Assembly: GCA_019425005.1 (NCBI GenBank)
Contig: JAHYYK010000028.1
Span: 1-31,537, forward strand
Direction of reading: 5' to 3'
Length of the DNA stretch: 31,537 nt
From: Collinsella sp.
Lineage (GTDB): Bacteria; Actinomycetota; Coriobacteriia; Coriobacteriales; Coriobacteriaceae
Shown here: positions 15,377 through 24,823 of the stretch, in pieces
How positions within the stretch are numbered: the stretch's first letter is position 1
Layout of the letters: the number at the start of each line of letters is the position of its first letter
The notes under the pieces: generated by a model
Seen by the model: the letters and a program-made list of their open reading frames with translations, nothing else
Database searches by the model: none
Told to the model about the DNA's origin: nothing
Program-made: the position numbers and the translations under genes

Positions 15377-15595
15377 CTACTCTGCAGACGAAGATCCACC
15401 ATCAACGATTGCTTGCTCGGACTCAGGAATCCCATCGGCACCCGTGCTCTGTTCTTGCTCCACCTCTTCGCTGATTGCGGAGGCGGGGGTCGAGCCCTTC
15501 GCGCCCACGATGTAGGCAGCTCCAAACCCTAACGCAATGGCAATCAAGGTCAAAATCACGTAGACAGGCCAATGGCGCTTAATATACGAAAACAC
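15377..15595 (-). CDS. Small single-pass membrane protein
   Basis: The 72-residue product has a short basic N terminus, one strong membrane helix (about 11-31) and an acidic, Ser/Glu-rich tail. It is not a family I recognise. The GTG at 15595 is preceded by AAGGAG with five bases between, and it starts 21 bp after the stop of the M28-like gene, so the two form an operon ended by the terminator at 15320-15355. Its acidic tail resembles in composition the large acidic insertion of the upstream protein. A role as an accessory subunit is possible but unproven. Confidence 0.75.
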   Translation of the reverse strand: MFSYIKRHWPVYVILTLIAIALGFGAAYIVGAKGSTPASAISEEVEQEQSTGADGIPESEQAIVDGGSSSAE

Positions 15596-15616
15596 GTTGA
15601 CTCCTTAGAGCTCCGT

Positions 15617-18600
15617 CTACGAACGGCGGATAACCTCGGTCACGACCTCGGATACCGTGGCAATGTTCGTCGGGTTGACATTGTGGGGCAGGTCGTCCTC
15701 GGTACGAGCGCAAGCCAGACGCGTGCCGTCCACGCCGGCGATGGTGAGGGCTCGGCGGCTCGCCTCGAGGGCGGCGTAGGCATCGGTCTTGGCATAGGGC
15801 ATCTCGAGCGCGCCACAATCGACATGGAACGACTTGCACACCTTGCTGACCAGGTTCATGATGCGGCGATCGCCCTTGAGCAGCTGCTGTTCGCCCTCAA
15901 CCGTCACCACCGAAAGCCTACCGGCGCCGACGGATTCAAGATTGATGAAGAAGACGCCGCGGAGCTTATCGCGATGCGAAGCCAAGAAGGCCTTCATACC
16001 GGCGCCATCACAATCCGAGGCGCCCGTTGCCACAAACCAGATATCGTGACCGAGCAGCTCATCGTCGCCCATAGAGGCGACAGCCGAGAGCATATCTTCG
16101 GAAGAAGCGCCGTCGGAAGACGTAGCGCCGCCCTTCCAGCCATCGTTATCGTCCTCGAAATTATCCCACGAACCGATGCCGCGACCGGACTTCTTGGCAT
16201 CGTAATCGTCTTCGACGCCCAGCCAATCACTCATGCTGTCCTGTTCGTTTTTCTTTTTACGACCGAACAGGCCGCCCAGGCCGCGCTTGCGAGACTTGGG
16301 CGCCGCCGGGGCGGGAGCCGAAATGGTCTCGATCGGCTGAGCGCCCGACGCAACGGGCCTAGGAGGCGCAACGGGTGCCGATGTTGGTTCGGGACCCTGA
16401 GCGGTAGCAAAGGGGTCGTTGACCTGTGCGGAGGGGTCGGGAATGTCGAACAGCGACGTGCGAGACGCAACGTTTGCCTGCTTCATCGACGGCAGCGACG
16501 GATCGGGGACCGAAGCCAGCGGAGACGAGGAAGGTGCAGGCGACGGAGCCGACGCCGGATCGGGAACATTCACCTGCGGACGCGGTGATGCCTGGGAGGA
16601 AATCTGGGCCATAAGGGAATCGACCGTTTCGTCCTGGGTGGGAGCAACATCGGCAACCGTGGCACCGGAACCACTCGGGGTCGGCATGGTGAAAATCTGC
16701 GTGGAGTAAGGCCTCGACTCATCTGTCTCGGGAGCCTCGGAAACCGCAGGCACTTCCTCCTGCTCGACCTCGGTCGAATCACCTTGATCGGCTGCCGCGT
16801 ATTGCTCTTCGTCACAGTTGACCTCGACGGGCTCGTGCCCGGCGGCATCTTGGATTTCGGCAGCATCAATAGGCTCGTCATCGTCTGCCGCGTCGCCCTG
16901 CTCATCGGAAACAGGAAGGGGCTCGGCAATCGCGGTGCCTTGCTTTTCAAACGTTATCGTGGAATCGAACTGCGCGGCATCAAACGACATGGTGCTATCG
17001 ACGTGCTGCTGAGCCTCAAAGGACGTTGTAGCTTCGGCGGCGTCGACAGGCACGGACTGCATAGCCTCGTTCTGCTCGAACTCTTGCGCCGCGCGCTCAC
17101 GTGCCGCCTCGGCTGCCTGCTGCTGAGCGATAGCCTCCTGCTCGGCAGCCTCGCGTGCGGCAACGCGCTTCCCCTCGAAATCGTCGACAAATTTCCTGCC
17201 CTTTGCAAGCGCACCCTTAAAGAAGTTGGAAGCGCTGGCGCCAATCGAAGAGAACGCGGATGCAATATCGGCATGGGGCGTTGCCGCGGGAATCTCGGAC
17301 GAGAAATCAGTATCGCTCTCGTAAGACACGCGCCTCGGCTGTTCAGCGTAATCGTCGTCAGGCTCGTCCCTAACGTCTTGCGCCGGCGCGGCGGGAGCCA
17401 AAATGTCCAGTCCTGCCGCGGGATCGATCGCGGACACCGCCTCGGGCTCGGCAACGGCAGCGGCAACCGCGGCAGACTCATCATCCACGGCGACAACGGG
17501 CGCAGATGCAGTCACGACGGGGGCAGGCTCGGGCTCAAACGTCGGCTCCTCGCCTTCCTCGTAATCGAGCGTGCAGGACTCGGGAAGCATTCCGAGCGCA
17601 CGGATGGCATCCGAACCAAAGCGGATGTTGCCGGCGGCATTGCGATAGAGCCTGGGCTCGGGCTCGGCCGCGACAGGCTCCTCCGCCGGCTCGGCAGTGG
17701 GAACCTCGTCATTGAACTCTTCGGCCTGGACAGCCTGATTCTGATCCTCGGGCACGATGGCGCCAATCAGCGTCTCGTCGGCAGACGCACCCTCAAAGCC
17801 CTCGATCTGCTCGTCGAAAGCCTCGCCCTGTTCGGGCTCGGTCTGAGCGTCGGGAGCAATCGGCTGACCGAACTCGTCCTCGGCGTAGGTAGGCTCTTCA
17901 TACTCGATGGTGTTGCCGTAGTCGTTTTGCTGTTGGGCCGCGGCATACTCCGCTGCTGCGCGCGCCATCTCCTCGGCACGACGCTTCTGCTCCCCAAAAT
18001 AGGTATCGAACGGAACATCGTCGGGAAACTCGTTTTCGCCCTGGAAGGGAGCAACGTTGTCCATAACGCCGAGCATAGCGGCGACAGAAGACTTGTTGCA
18101 CACTGCGCCGGACGTATAGGGAAGCACAAAACGGTTAGAAATGATGTTTGCCGCGTTGGCGAGCGCAACGAGGGAAGCGAGGATCGCGACAATCCACAGC
18201 AGAACCTTGAGCGCGCCGGGGAGCGGCAGGATACGCAAGATGGCAACGGCAGCAGGGGCAACCGTGGCAACGGGCAACAGCTTGGCGATGAGCGCACGAT
18301 ACGAAGCATAGGGCTCGCGGGCGAGCAGCTCAGCACGGGGAGAGTCGTAGTGTGCGACAACGACCACCGGGCGGTTGCGCGGAGACGCGAGCGGGCCCGA
18401 GGCCTTGTGGTAGGCGATGACATTTTGGCTCACGCCCGTCTTGCCCAGGCGCGAAACCACGGGGTGGCCCGTGCGCTCGAGCACGTAAAGAACGGCGCCG
18501 ACAATGGCCAGCAAGGTGCCGACCAAGCCGATGCCGCCACCGATGCCCATCAGCAGGGCGCCGGCAAACGCAAGAATACCGGTAACGGCAAATGCCAACC

Positions 18601-18763
18601 TGCTGGGCGCCGGGGCATTGAACTCCTGAACCTCGGGATCAAAGCCGTGGTTGCGGAAGATCTGAGCGATATCCTCGGCAGCCAAGCGCTCTTCTTCGCT
18701 GCATGCCGGCGTGATGCCGGTGTTCTGCAGCAGGTGGTTAATATAGTTCTGGGTGTTCGCCAT
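15617..18763 (-). CDS. M28-like membrane protein split by a large acidic insertion
   Basis: The 1048-residue protein has an N-terminal M28-peptidase-like part (about 1-240) with membrane helices near 56-96 and 165-207, and a C-terminal M28-like part (about 900-1048). Between them lie some 650 residues rich in Glu, Ala, Pro, Gln and Asp, apparently disordered, with an Ala/Glu/Gln helical stretch. The first metal motif is kept (VVVVAHYDSP, His138 and Asp140). The expected DNASG block reads CNKSSV (222-227), the expected Glu-Glu reads SD (in ATGASDCDG), and INLD reads INLE. A zinc aminopeptidase activity is therefore doubtful. The ATG at 18763 has GTGGAG five bases upstream; a longer open frame is not supported. 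A small membrane protein gene follows. Function unknown; a scaffold or binding role is inferred. Confidence 0.8.
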   Translation of the reverse strand: MANTQNYINHLLQNTGITPACSEEERLAAEDIAQIFRNHGFDPEVQEFNAPAPSRLAFAVTGILAFAGALLMGIGGGIGLVGTLLAIVGAVLYVLERTGHPVVSRLGKTGVSQNVIAYHKASGPLASPRNRPVVVVAHYDSPRAELLAREPYASYRALIAKLLPVATVAPAAVAILRILPLPGALKVLLWIVAILASLVALANAANIISNRFVLPYTSGAVCNKSSVAAMLGVMDNVAPFQGENEFPDDVPFDTYFGEQKRRAEEMARAAAEYAAAQQQNDYGNTIEYEEPTYAEDEFGQPIAPDAQTEPEQGEAFDEQIEGFEGASADETLIGAIVPEDQNQAVQAEEFNDEVPTAEPAEEPVAAEPEPRLYRNAAGNIRFGSDAIRALGMLPESCTLDYEEGEEPTFEPEPAPVVTASAPVVAVDDESAAVAAAVAEPEAVSAIDPAAGLDILAPAAPAQDVRDEPDDDYAEQPRRVSYESDTDFSSEIPAATPHADIASAFSSIGASASNFFKGALAKGRKFVDDFEGKRVAAREAAEQEAIAQQQAAEAARERAAQEFEQNEAMQSVPVDAAEATTSFEAQQHVDSTMSFDAAQFDSTITFEKQGTAIAEPLPVSDEQGDAADDDEPIDAAEIQDAAGHEPVEVNCDEEQYAAADQGDSTEVEQEEVPAVSEAPETDESRPYSTQIFTMPTPSGSGATVADVAPTQDETVDSLMAQISSQASPRPQVNVPDPASAPSPAPSSSPLASVPDPSLPSMKQANVASRTSLFDIPDPSAQVNDPFATAQGPEPTSAPVAPPRPVASGAQPIETISAPAPAAPKSRKRGLGGLFGRKKKNEQDSMSDWLGVEDDYDAKKSGRGIGSWDNFEDDNDGWKGGATSSDGASSEDMLSAVASMGDDELLGHDIWFVATGASDCDGAGMKAFLASHRDKLRGVFFINLESVGAGRLSVVTVEGEQQLLKGDRRIMNLVSKVCKSFHVDCGALEMPYAKTDAYAALEASRRALTIAGVDGTRLACARTEDDLPHNVNPTNIATVSEVVTEVIRRS

Positions 18764-18961
18764 GTGCGCTCCACATCCATAATCCGACAAATAGGCCCAA
18801 TGCATGCACATTAGAACCGTATATAGTCGAAAGTATACCCCGAGCGAGCGCAAACGACCGAATTCGGGCCATCTTAACGCCCCGAGCGGACAAGGATATA
18901 GCCTAATCTCCATATCGGACTAAAATCATGGCAGCAAACCACCTTCTCATGCGAGGACTCT
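18764..18961. other. Divergent intergenic region
   Basis: This 198-bp region separates the M28-like gene (minus) from the WYL regulator pair (plus). It holds a 10-bp palindrome CCGAATTCGG (18858-18867) and, on the minus strand, a TATACT (18832-18837) that could be a -10 for the M28-like gene; no good -35 is seen. The palindrome is a possible operator. GAGG lies six bases before the plus-strand ATG. Confidence 0.4.
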
Positions 18962-19984
18962 ATGACGGCAAGCGACGCGACCGCGACAATTAAAAAGGGG
19001 AATTCGGAGCCCAGTTTCGATAAAACGGCTCAGCGCATCCTCAATCTTTTCTTTGTGCTCAACAGCTCCCCCGAACCGCTGACGACCGAGCAGATCGTCT
19101 TGGATTCTGACCTGGGATATGGCTCGGGCAATATCGACTCGGATAAGCGCAAGTTTCGGCGCGATCGTGACAAACTGCTCGAACGCGGCATCTTAATCAA
19201 GGAGGTTCGCCCCGCCGGCGCGCAGGAGACCGAGGAAAGCTCATGGACAATCGACCGCGAGCACACGTTTGCGGCAGGCGGCCTCATCACCGCAGACGAC
19301 GCCGATATCCTGCTCAACGCTATCGACCAGACAATAGCGGCCGGCTCATCCACTTTTGCCGCGCCGCTTGCCGATATTCGTTCCAAGATTGCCTACCTCA
19401 CCGGCAGGACGACGGCGGACGAAGCACCGATCCGCCGCTCTCCCACCGTCGATGCGGTATGGAGCGCCTTTGCCGAGCGATGCGCGCTGCGATTTTTATA
19501 TCAGAACGGACGCGGTGAGCAGAAAGAGCGTACCGTCTGCGTCTACGGCATGTTCGAGCGCGAGGGCGTTGCGTACTTCTGCGGCCTCGACAATGCCACC
19601 GACGACATCAGGACATTCCGCTGCGACCGTATCGTTCGCGCTTGGCGTCCTTCGAAGGCCTACGCCATCCCTGCAGACTTCAATCTCAACGACTACCTGT
19701 TCTTTGAATTCGATTTTGCCGACCGCCCGCCCGTTGCGGCTACGTTCTCGTTCGCCCCGCAGACGCAGATCGATATGATCAACGGCCTCACGCGCGGGCG
19801 AGGTGAGCTCGCACACACCGATTCGGGATGGACTTGGACCGTTGACGTGCGCGATCTTGAAGCCGCCGCCTCATTTTGCATGGCCCACGCCATGGACGGC
19901 ATGAGGCCCATGGCCCCCAAATCGCTCAAGCAGGCGTGGAACCACCTCATTGAAAGGACGGTGCACGAGCATGCCCGTGCGTAA
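18962..19984 (+). CDS. WYL-domain transcriptional regulator (PafB-like)
   Basis: The 340-residue protein has an N-terminal winged-helix region (about 20-110) and a WYL domain (about 165-250; LRFLYQNGRGEQKERTV and IRTFRCDRIVRAW), followed by a C-terminal extension typical of these regulators. WYL domains bind nucleic acid or other ligands and control the attached HTH. Two such genes in tandem, overlapping by 14 bp, match the PafB/PafC arrangement of Actinomycetota, where the pair activates DNA-damage genes. That role here is inferred only from arrangement and family. The literal W-Y-L motif is not conserved: the matching stretch reads VAYFCGL. The ATG at 18962 has GAGG upstream. Confidence 0.88.
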   Translation: MTASDATATIKKGNSEPSFDKTAQRILNLFFVLNSSPEPLTTEQIVLDSDLGYGSGNIDSDKRKFRRDRDKLLERGILIKEVRPAGAQETEESSWTIDREHTFAAGGLITADDADILLNAIDQTIAAGSSTFAAPLADIRSKIAYLTGRTTADEAPIRRSPTVDAVWSAFAERCALRFLYQNGRGEQKERTVCVYGMFEREGVAYFCGLDNATDDIRTFRCDRIVRAWRPSKAYAIPADFNLNDYLFFEFDFADRPPVAATFSFAPQTQIDMINGLTRGRGELAHTDSGWTWTVDVRDLEAAASFCMAHAMDGMRPMAPKSLKQAWNHLIERTVHEHARA

Positions 19985-20888
19985 ACTCACCAGCGAGCAG
20001 AGGCTCTCGCGCGCCATCGACATCATGGAGGCCCTCTACGCCGCCGGCGAGAGCGGCATGACACGAACCGAGATTTGCAGTCGCTTTGACATCACGGGGG
20101 CGTCGCTCGACGAGATTCTCGAGATCGTCTCGACGCTCGCGGACCGAGAATCGGGTGCGCGTATCATCTGCGAATGCCACGGCGAGCGCGTGGTCCTCAC
20201 CGGTGACGCCGGGCGTGTACTACCGCTGCGCCTGAGTGCCGCCGAGGGCGCTGTGCTCAACCACGAACTTGAATCGTTGGGGATCGAGCCCCAGGCGGCG
20301 GCTCGAATTCGACATGCTCTTCTACCCGAAGAGCTCGGCTATAACCAGCACGTCTTTGACACCGTCAACCACGGGTCGCACTGGCAGCAGCTGAGCTGCG
20401 CCATTCAGGACGGCGTTCGCTGTCGCATCTCGTATCGCTCGATGGACGATGCGCGGCCACGCGAGCGTCTGGTCGACCCCTTGCGCATTACAGCAAACGG
20501 CGACCAAACATATCTGATTGCCTGGGACATCGCGGTCGATGAGCAGCGCACCTATCGCATGGATAAAATCGAGGGACTCGCCTTGACGGAAGACTCCGTC
20601 GTGCCTCACGCACCGGACGTTGCATCCCTCCACGATTCCCTTGCCCGGACGCAGCGTAGCGCAAAGCTCTTGATGCCATTCGATATGGCGGAGCATCTGG
20701 ACTGGGCCGGCATCACCCTAATCGAACGCAGCGGGACAGACATGGCAACGGTAACCGTACATTACGGCTCCGAGCGTTGGCTGCTGAGCCAGATAATCGC
20801 AGCGGGCGGAGCCATCCGCATCTTGGATGACCCCGCTCTGTCAAAGCGTCTGTGCGATATGGCAAAAACCCTCGTCTGTCCGCTTTAG
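19971..20888 (+). CDS. WYL-domain transcriptional regulator (PafC-like)
   Basis: The 305-residue protein has an N-terminal helix-turn-helix (about 5-85), a WYL domain with TYLIAWD and RTYRMDKIEGL, and a C-terminal extension. It overlaps the first WYL gene by 14 bp and is surely cotranscribed; the products probably act as a heterodimer, as PafB and PafC do. The ATG at 19971 is preceded by AAAGGA at a long distance and GAGC directly upstream; a TTG at 19950 is less likely. The TAG stop overlaps the TAA of the convergent dinG-like gene by four bases, leaving no room for a terminator between them. The convergent neighbour is a DNA-repair-type helicase, which fits but does not prove a DNA-damage theme. 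Confidence 0.87.
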   Translation: MPVRKLTSEQRLSRAIDIMEALYAAGESGMTRTEICSRFDITGASLDEILEIVSTLADRESGARIICECHGERVVLTGDAGRVLPLRLSAAEGAVLNHELESLGIEPQAAARIRHALLPEELGYNQHVFDTVNHGSHWQQLSCAIQDGVRCRISYRSMDDARPRERLVDPLRITANGDQTYLIAWDIAVDEQRTYRMDKIEGLALTEDSVVPHAPDVASLHDSLARTQRSAKLLMPFDMAEHLDWAGITLIERSGTDMATVTVHYGSERWLLSQIIAAGGAIRILDDPALSKRLCDMAKTLVCPL

Positions 20889-23779
20889 CGCCGCCGCTCG
20901 TGGCGTGCACGCCACAGCTGTAGATAGTGCCCGATCTGCGCCGATTCGATGCGCTGGTAGGAGCTCGTGGGCAGCGACGTTAAGAACTTCTTGCCATAGC
21001 CCTTCGTCACCAGGCGAGGATCCGCCAAGATCAGCACGCCGCTATCGGTCGACGAGCGAATCAAACGCCCCGCGGCCTGCTTAACCTCGAGCACCGCCTC
21101 GGGCAGCGAATAGCGCGCCCATGCGCGGTCTTCGCGCAGGTTGCGCTCGCACGAGAGCGGGTCCGTGGGGCTCGAGAACGGCAACTTGGGAATGATGACG
21201 CAGCGCAGCGTCTCGCCGCTGGCATCAAACCCCTCCCAGAAGGCCTTAAGCGCAAAAAGCGACGAGGTCGGTTCGTTGATAAACCGGTCGCGCAGGCGAC
21301 GAGGAGATGAGTTGCGCTGCTGGCAGTTGAGTTCCAGACCCGCCCGGGCCATCTTGGGCTCAACGCGGGCGTACAGGTCTTCCATGTCGCGCCGATTGGT
21401 GAACAACGTGAGCACCGATCCGCCCATGGCAAGATGGGCGTCGACCAGTACGCGCTCGAGCGCCGTAAGATAGCTCTCACGATCGCGCGGATCGGGGATA
21501 TCGCCCGCAACGACTACAGCCATGTTCGAATCGAAGTCGTAGCTCGAATCCAAGTGCAGCGATGACGACGTTGAAGCACCGATGCGATCAAGGCCGACCG
21601 CATGGTTAAAGTGCTCAAAGCTTTTGGACACCGTCATGGTCGCCGAGGCAAAGATAGCCGTGTGAACCTCGGGCAGCCACTCGGTTGCCAAGGCCTCGCC
21701 AATGTCGATGCGCTCTGCGGTCATTGACTCTCCGCCGGCACGCAGCCTGCGATTGACCTGCAGCGAATACACGTAGTGTTCATCGGTACCATCAATGATG
21801 AGTTTTAGGTTCTCGGCCAGCTCGTGCAGGCGGCGCGAGATATCACCCAGGTCGACAACAACCTCTGGCTTGTCGGCGGCGACGGCTTGCACCAGCGCGT
21901 CGACGCTCTTGTCAGCTTGTTCCAATGCGTCGATGCCAGTGTAGGCCGACTGTAAGAAATCATGCCAGTCGTCAGATTCGCGCAGCTCGGGGCCAATCCA
22001 TAGATTGGCATTGTCATAACCCCCACGCGCACGGCGGCCGAGCTCGCGAACGCCATCGAACACGCCGGCGATCGCCATGCTCGCGCGCGAGACCGTCGAC
22101 GTCGCCTTGGCAGTAAGGCCCAGATAGAGCGTAGAGCCCTCGGAGGTTGCCAAATCACGGGAAACCTGGCTTAGCGCGCCGGTGCTCGAGCCACCCAGAC
22201 GCTCAAACAGAACGCGCGATTCGTCCGCCGACACCACACGCGCCCACTGACAGCGCGCCTCGCGCTCGATGGAATGGGCCTCGTCGATTACCCAATGACG
22301 AATCGGAGGCAAAATCCTGCCCTCGGCCGCGACGTTGCGGAACAGCAGGGAATGGTTGGTGACCACCACATCGGCATGCGCCGCACGACGGCGAGCGCCG
22401 TGGACCAAACATTTATCAGGGAAAAACGGGCAGAGGCGACGAGCACACTCGCGCGAGGCCGTCGTAAAGTCGGGACGGTTGACACTGCGCCACCGAATGC
22501 CGAGCGAGTCGAGGTCGCCATCGGCTGATTGGCAGACGTACGCCATAATGACCGCGACCGCCGTGAGCGTGTCCGCCGGATCGCGCTTGGTGGTAATCTC
22601 GACCTGGCCGCGGCTCATGCGCTCGAGCTTGCGCAGGCACGGATAGTGGTCATACCCCTTGAGAGCGCAAAATGACAGACCACCGTCCAGTTGCTCGGCA
22701 AGTTTTGGCAGCTCATGGTACATGAGCTGGTCGGCAAGATTGTTCGATTTGGTCGCAATACCTACCGTGATGTTGTTACGGCGTGCTGCCTCGGCAAAAG
22801 GCACCAGATAGGCCATCGATTTGCCGACGCCTGTGCCTGCCTCAATTACTCGATGAGTGCCCGTGACCAGCGCATCGCGGACCTCGAGCGCCATCGCGAT
22901 CTGCTCATCACGCGGCTCGTAGGTGGGATACATGCGATTGACCAGGCCACCTGGCGCATAGTCTGCCTCGATCTCCTCACGACTCGGCATCTTGAGAACC
23001 GGCAGCTCATCGGCGTCCACCCGATCGTCGGCGCGATCGGCCTTGAGAACGTCAGCACGAGCGGCGCTGAGAGAGAAGATAGAACCAGGGTTCTGCCCTG
23101 CCAAGAATGAGAAGATAGGACGATAGGACCAAGGCACGTCCGGATGCATGTCGGCTAGGCGCGCCATGAGGCCCTGGGGCAAGTCGGTGAGCGCCACGAG
23201 CAACACGCGCCATACGCCACACAGGGCGTCGACGTCGGCATTGGCACGGTGTGATACCGAGTCGCAGCCAAACAGATCGGCCATAAAAGACAGCTTGTGC
23301 GAGGCCAGGCGCGGAAGCGCGATGCGCGACAGCGCCAGCGAATCGATCCAAATATCGCTCACGTTGACGCCGCCTTTGATCGACTCGATAAACGAGCGGT
23401 CGAACGTGGCGTTGTGTGCGATCACCGGGCAGCCACCGACAAAATCGGCGAGAGCGGCGACGGCCTCAACCGCCGACGGGGCATCTGCCACATCGGCATT
23501 TGTAATGCTCGTGAGCTCGGTAATCTCGGCGGGAATCAGCTGTTTGGGATGCACGAAGGTATCGAAGCGGTCGATGACCTCGCGGCCCGAAAGACGGGCC
23601 GCCGAGATCTCGATCAGCTCGTTGTCCTGCACCGAAAGACCCGTGGTCTCGGTATCGAGGACAATCACATCTTCCTCGATAAGGCCGAAGGACTGCGTTT
23701 TGGCGCGGTCGGCAAGCGTGGCATAGGAGTCGATGACAAACTGCGGCGTTCCTGACGAAACCGCGTCCTCGATTAGCAT
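20885..23779 (-). CDS. dinG: DnaQ-like exonuclease fused to DinG-family helicase
   Basis: The 964-residue protein joins an N-terminal DEDD 3'-5' exonuclease domain to a superfamily 2 DinG/XPD helicase. Exonuclease motifs are intact: Asp42/Glu44 (VLDTETTGL), Asp127 (AHNATFDRSF), His177/Asp182 (HRANADVDA). The helicase shows Walker A EAGTGVGKS (313-321), a DEAH box (499-502) and a C-terminal QAAGRLIRSS motif. Four cysteines (381, 445, 450, 457) are spaced like the iron-sulfur ligands of E. coli DinG, and the first sits in KGYDHYPC. It should unwind and trim DNA during repair or replication conflicts. The ATG at 23779 overlaps the ddl stop by seven bases (ATGCTAA), so it is cotranscribed with ddl; its ribosome-binding site is weak. 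Confidence 0.93.
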   Translation of the reverse strand: MLIEDAVSSGTPQFVIDSYATLADRAKTQSFGLIEEDVIVLDTETTGLSVQDNELIEISAARLSGREVIDRFDTFVHPKQLIPAEITELTSITNADVADAPSAVEAVAALADFVGGCPVIAHNATFDRSFIESIKGGVNVSDIWIDSLALSRIALPRLASHKLSFMADLFGCDSVSHRANADVDALCGVWRVLLVALTDLPQGLMARLADMHPDVPWSYRPIFSFLAGQNPGSIFSLSAARADVLKADRADDRVDADELPVLKMPSREEIEADYAPGGLVNRMYPTYEPRDEQIAMALEVRDALVTGTHRVIEAGTGVGKSMAYLVPFAEAARRNNITVGIATKSNNLADQLMYHELPKLAEQLDGGLSFCALKGYDHYPCLRKLERMSRGQVEITTKRDPADTLTAVAVIMAYVCQSADGDLDSLGIRWRSVNRPDFTTASRECARRLCPFFPDKCLVHGARRRAAHADVVVTNHSLLFRNVAAEGRILPPIRHWVIDEAHSIEREARCQWARVVSADESRVLFERLGGSSTGALSQVSRDLATSEGSTLYLGLTAKATSTVSRASMAIAGVFDGVRELGRRARGGYDNANLWIGPELRESDDWHDFLQSAYTGIDALEQADKSVDALVQAVAADKPEVVVDLGDISRRLHELAENLKLIIDGTDEHYVYSLQVNRRLRAGGESMTAERIDIGEALATEWLPEVHTAIFASATMTVSKSFEHFNHAVGLDRIGASTSSSLHLDSSYDFDSNMAVVVAGDIPDPRDRESYLTALERVLVDAHLAMGGSVLTLFTNRRDMEDLYARVEPKMARAGLELNCQQRNSSPRRLRDRFINEPTSSLFALKAFWEGFDASGETLRCVIIPKLPFSSPTDPLSCERNLREDRAWARYSLPEAVLEVKQAAGRLIRSSTDSGVLILADPRLVTKGYGKKFLTSLPTSSYQRIESAQIGHYLQLWRARHERRR

Positions 23780-24738
23780 GCAATGCCCGCTCGACGAAGG
23801 CCCATACGGATCAGGCTGTCACAGACCTGCGGGAACGTCATGTCGTCGGTGTGGCGGATCTCATCTGGATACAGCGACGTATCGGTCATGCCGGGAATGG
23901 TATTGGTCTCGAGGATAACGGGGCCGTCCTCGCTCACAATAAAGTCGCTGCGCGAGATACCCAGGCAACCGAGGGCCTTGTGAGCGGCACAGGCAAGTTC
24001 CTGAGCGCGAGCGTAATTCTCGGGTGAAATCTGCGCCGGAATGCGATGGATATCCGTAGGGTCGACATACTTCACGTCCAGATCGTAGAACTCGCAGTCC
24101 TCGGGCTTACGAATCTCGACAATCGGCAGGGCGCGTACGTCATCTTCGCCGTATACGCCGACGGTGATCTCGGTACCCTCGATGCACTTCTCGACCAGCA
24201 CTTTGTCGCCGTACTCAAACGCCTTGGCGATTGCCGCGGGCAGCTCGGAGGGCTCATGGACCAGGGAAATGCCATAGCTGGAACCGTTGACGGCCGGCTT
24301 CACAAAGCAGCGCTCGCCACAAACCTCGACGATATGATCGATATCGACTTCATCGCCCACCTCGAGCGCAAGGCCGGGGGCAATGGGAATGCCCGCCTTG
24401 GCGTATAGGAGCTTAGAGACCTCCTTGTCGGCACCGCAGGCGCTGGCAAGTACGCCCGAGGCCGTGTAGGGGATACCCAGGGTCTCCATGGCACCCTGCA
24501 TGGCGCCATCCTCACCGCCGGCGCCGTGCATGGCGATAAATGCCACATCGAATCCGCCGGTCGCCATGGTTACCATAAAGTCATCGGCGGCCGTGTCAAG
24601 CAGCTCCACCGAGGTGTAGCCGGCTTCCTTCAGTGCCACCACAACGTTCTTTCCCGAATCGAGCGAGATCTCGCGCTCGGCGGAATGACCGCCCGCCAAG
24701 ACCGCTACGTGCATGTTCTCTAGGCTTTTACCCGGCAT
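23773..24738 (-). CDS. ddl: D-alanine–D-alanine ligase
   Basis: Ddl joins two D-alanines with ATP in the cytoplasm to supply the end of the peptidoglycan stem peptide. The ATP-grasp family blocks are visible: an AVLAGGHSAEREISLDSG block near the N terminus, MHGAGGEDGAMQG, PYTASGVLASA, FVKPAVNGSSYGIS, and LETNTIPGMTDTS. The length of 321 residues is normal. The Tyr in PYTASG is usual for D-Ala–D-Ala rather than D-lactate ligases. The ATG at 24738 has GGAGGAG about seven bases upstream. Its stop overlaps the dinG start. The gene is divergent from rlmN, with 85 bp between them. Confidence 0.96.
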   Translation of the reverse strand: MPGKSLENMHVAVLAGGHSAEREISLDSGKNVVVALKEAGYTSVELLDTAADDFMVTMATGGFDVAFIAMHGAGGEDGAMQGAMETLGIPYTASGVLASACGADKEVSKLLYAKAGIPIAPGLALEVGDEVDIDHIVEVCGERCFVKPAVNGSSYGISLVHEPSELPAAIAKAFEYGDKVLVEKCIEGTEITVGVYGEDDVRALPIVEIRKPEDCEFYDLDVKYVDPTDIHRIPAQISPENYARAQELACAAHKALGCLGISRSDFIVSEDGPVILETNTIPGMTDTSLYPDEIRHTDDMTFPQVCDSLIRMGLRRAGIAC

Positions 24739-24778
24739 GGGCAGACTCCTCCTCTATAATTTCTGCAGCTGATACCAT

Positions 24779-24808
24779 ATTGTAGCGATACCCTCTACGT
24801 TTCCCCAA
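24779..24808 (-). promoter_or_regulatory. Candidate ddl–dinG promoter
   Basis: On the minus strand TTGGGG (24803-24808) and TACAAT (24779-24784) are 18 bp apart, in the gap between divergent ddl and rlmN. The predicted start near 24772 leaves a leader of about 34 bases before ddl. The -35 is only partly like the consensus. Confidence 0.45.
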
Positions 24809-24823
24809 AATCGAAAGGCTTCC

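Noticed and set aside
16784..18814. A long plus-strand open frame opposite the M28-like gene
   Set aside because: It mirrors the codon pattern of the low-complexity GC-rich minus-strand gene, has no recognisable domain and no ribosome-binding site. The minus-strand frame has M28 motifs and a good start.
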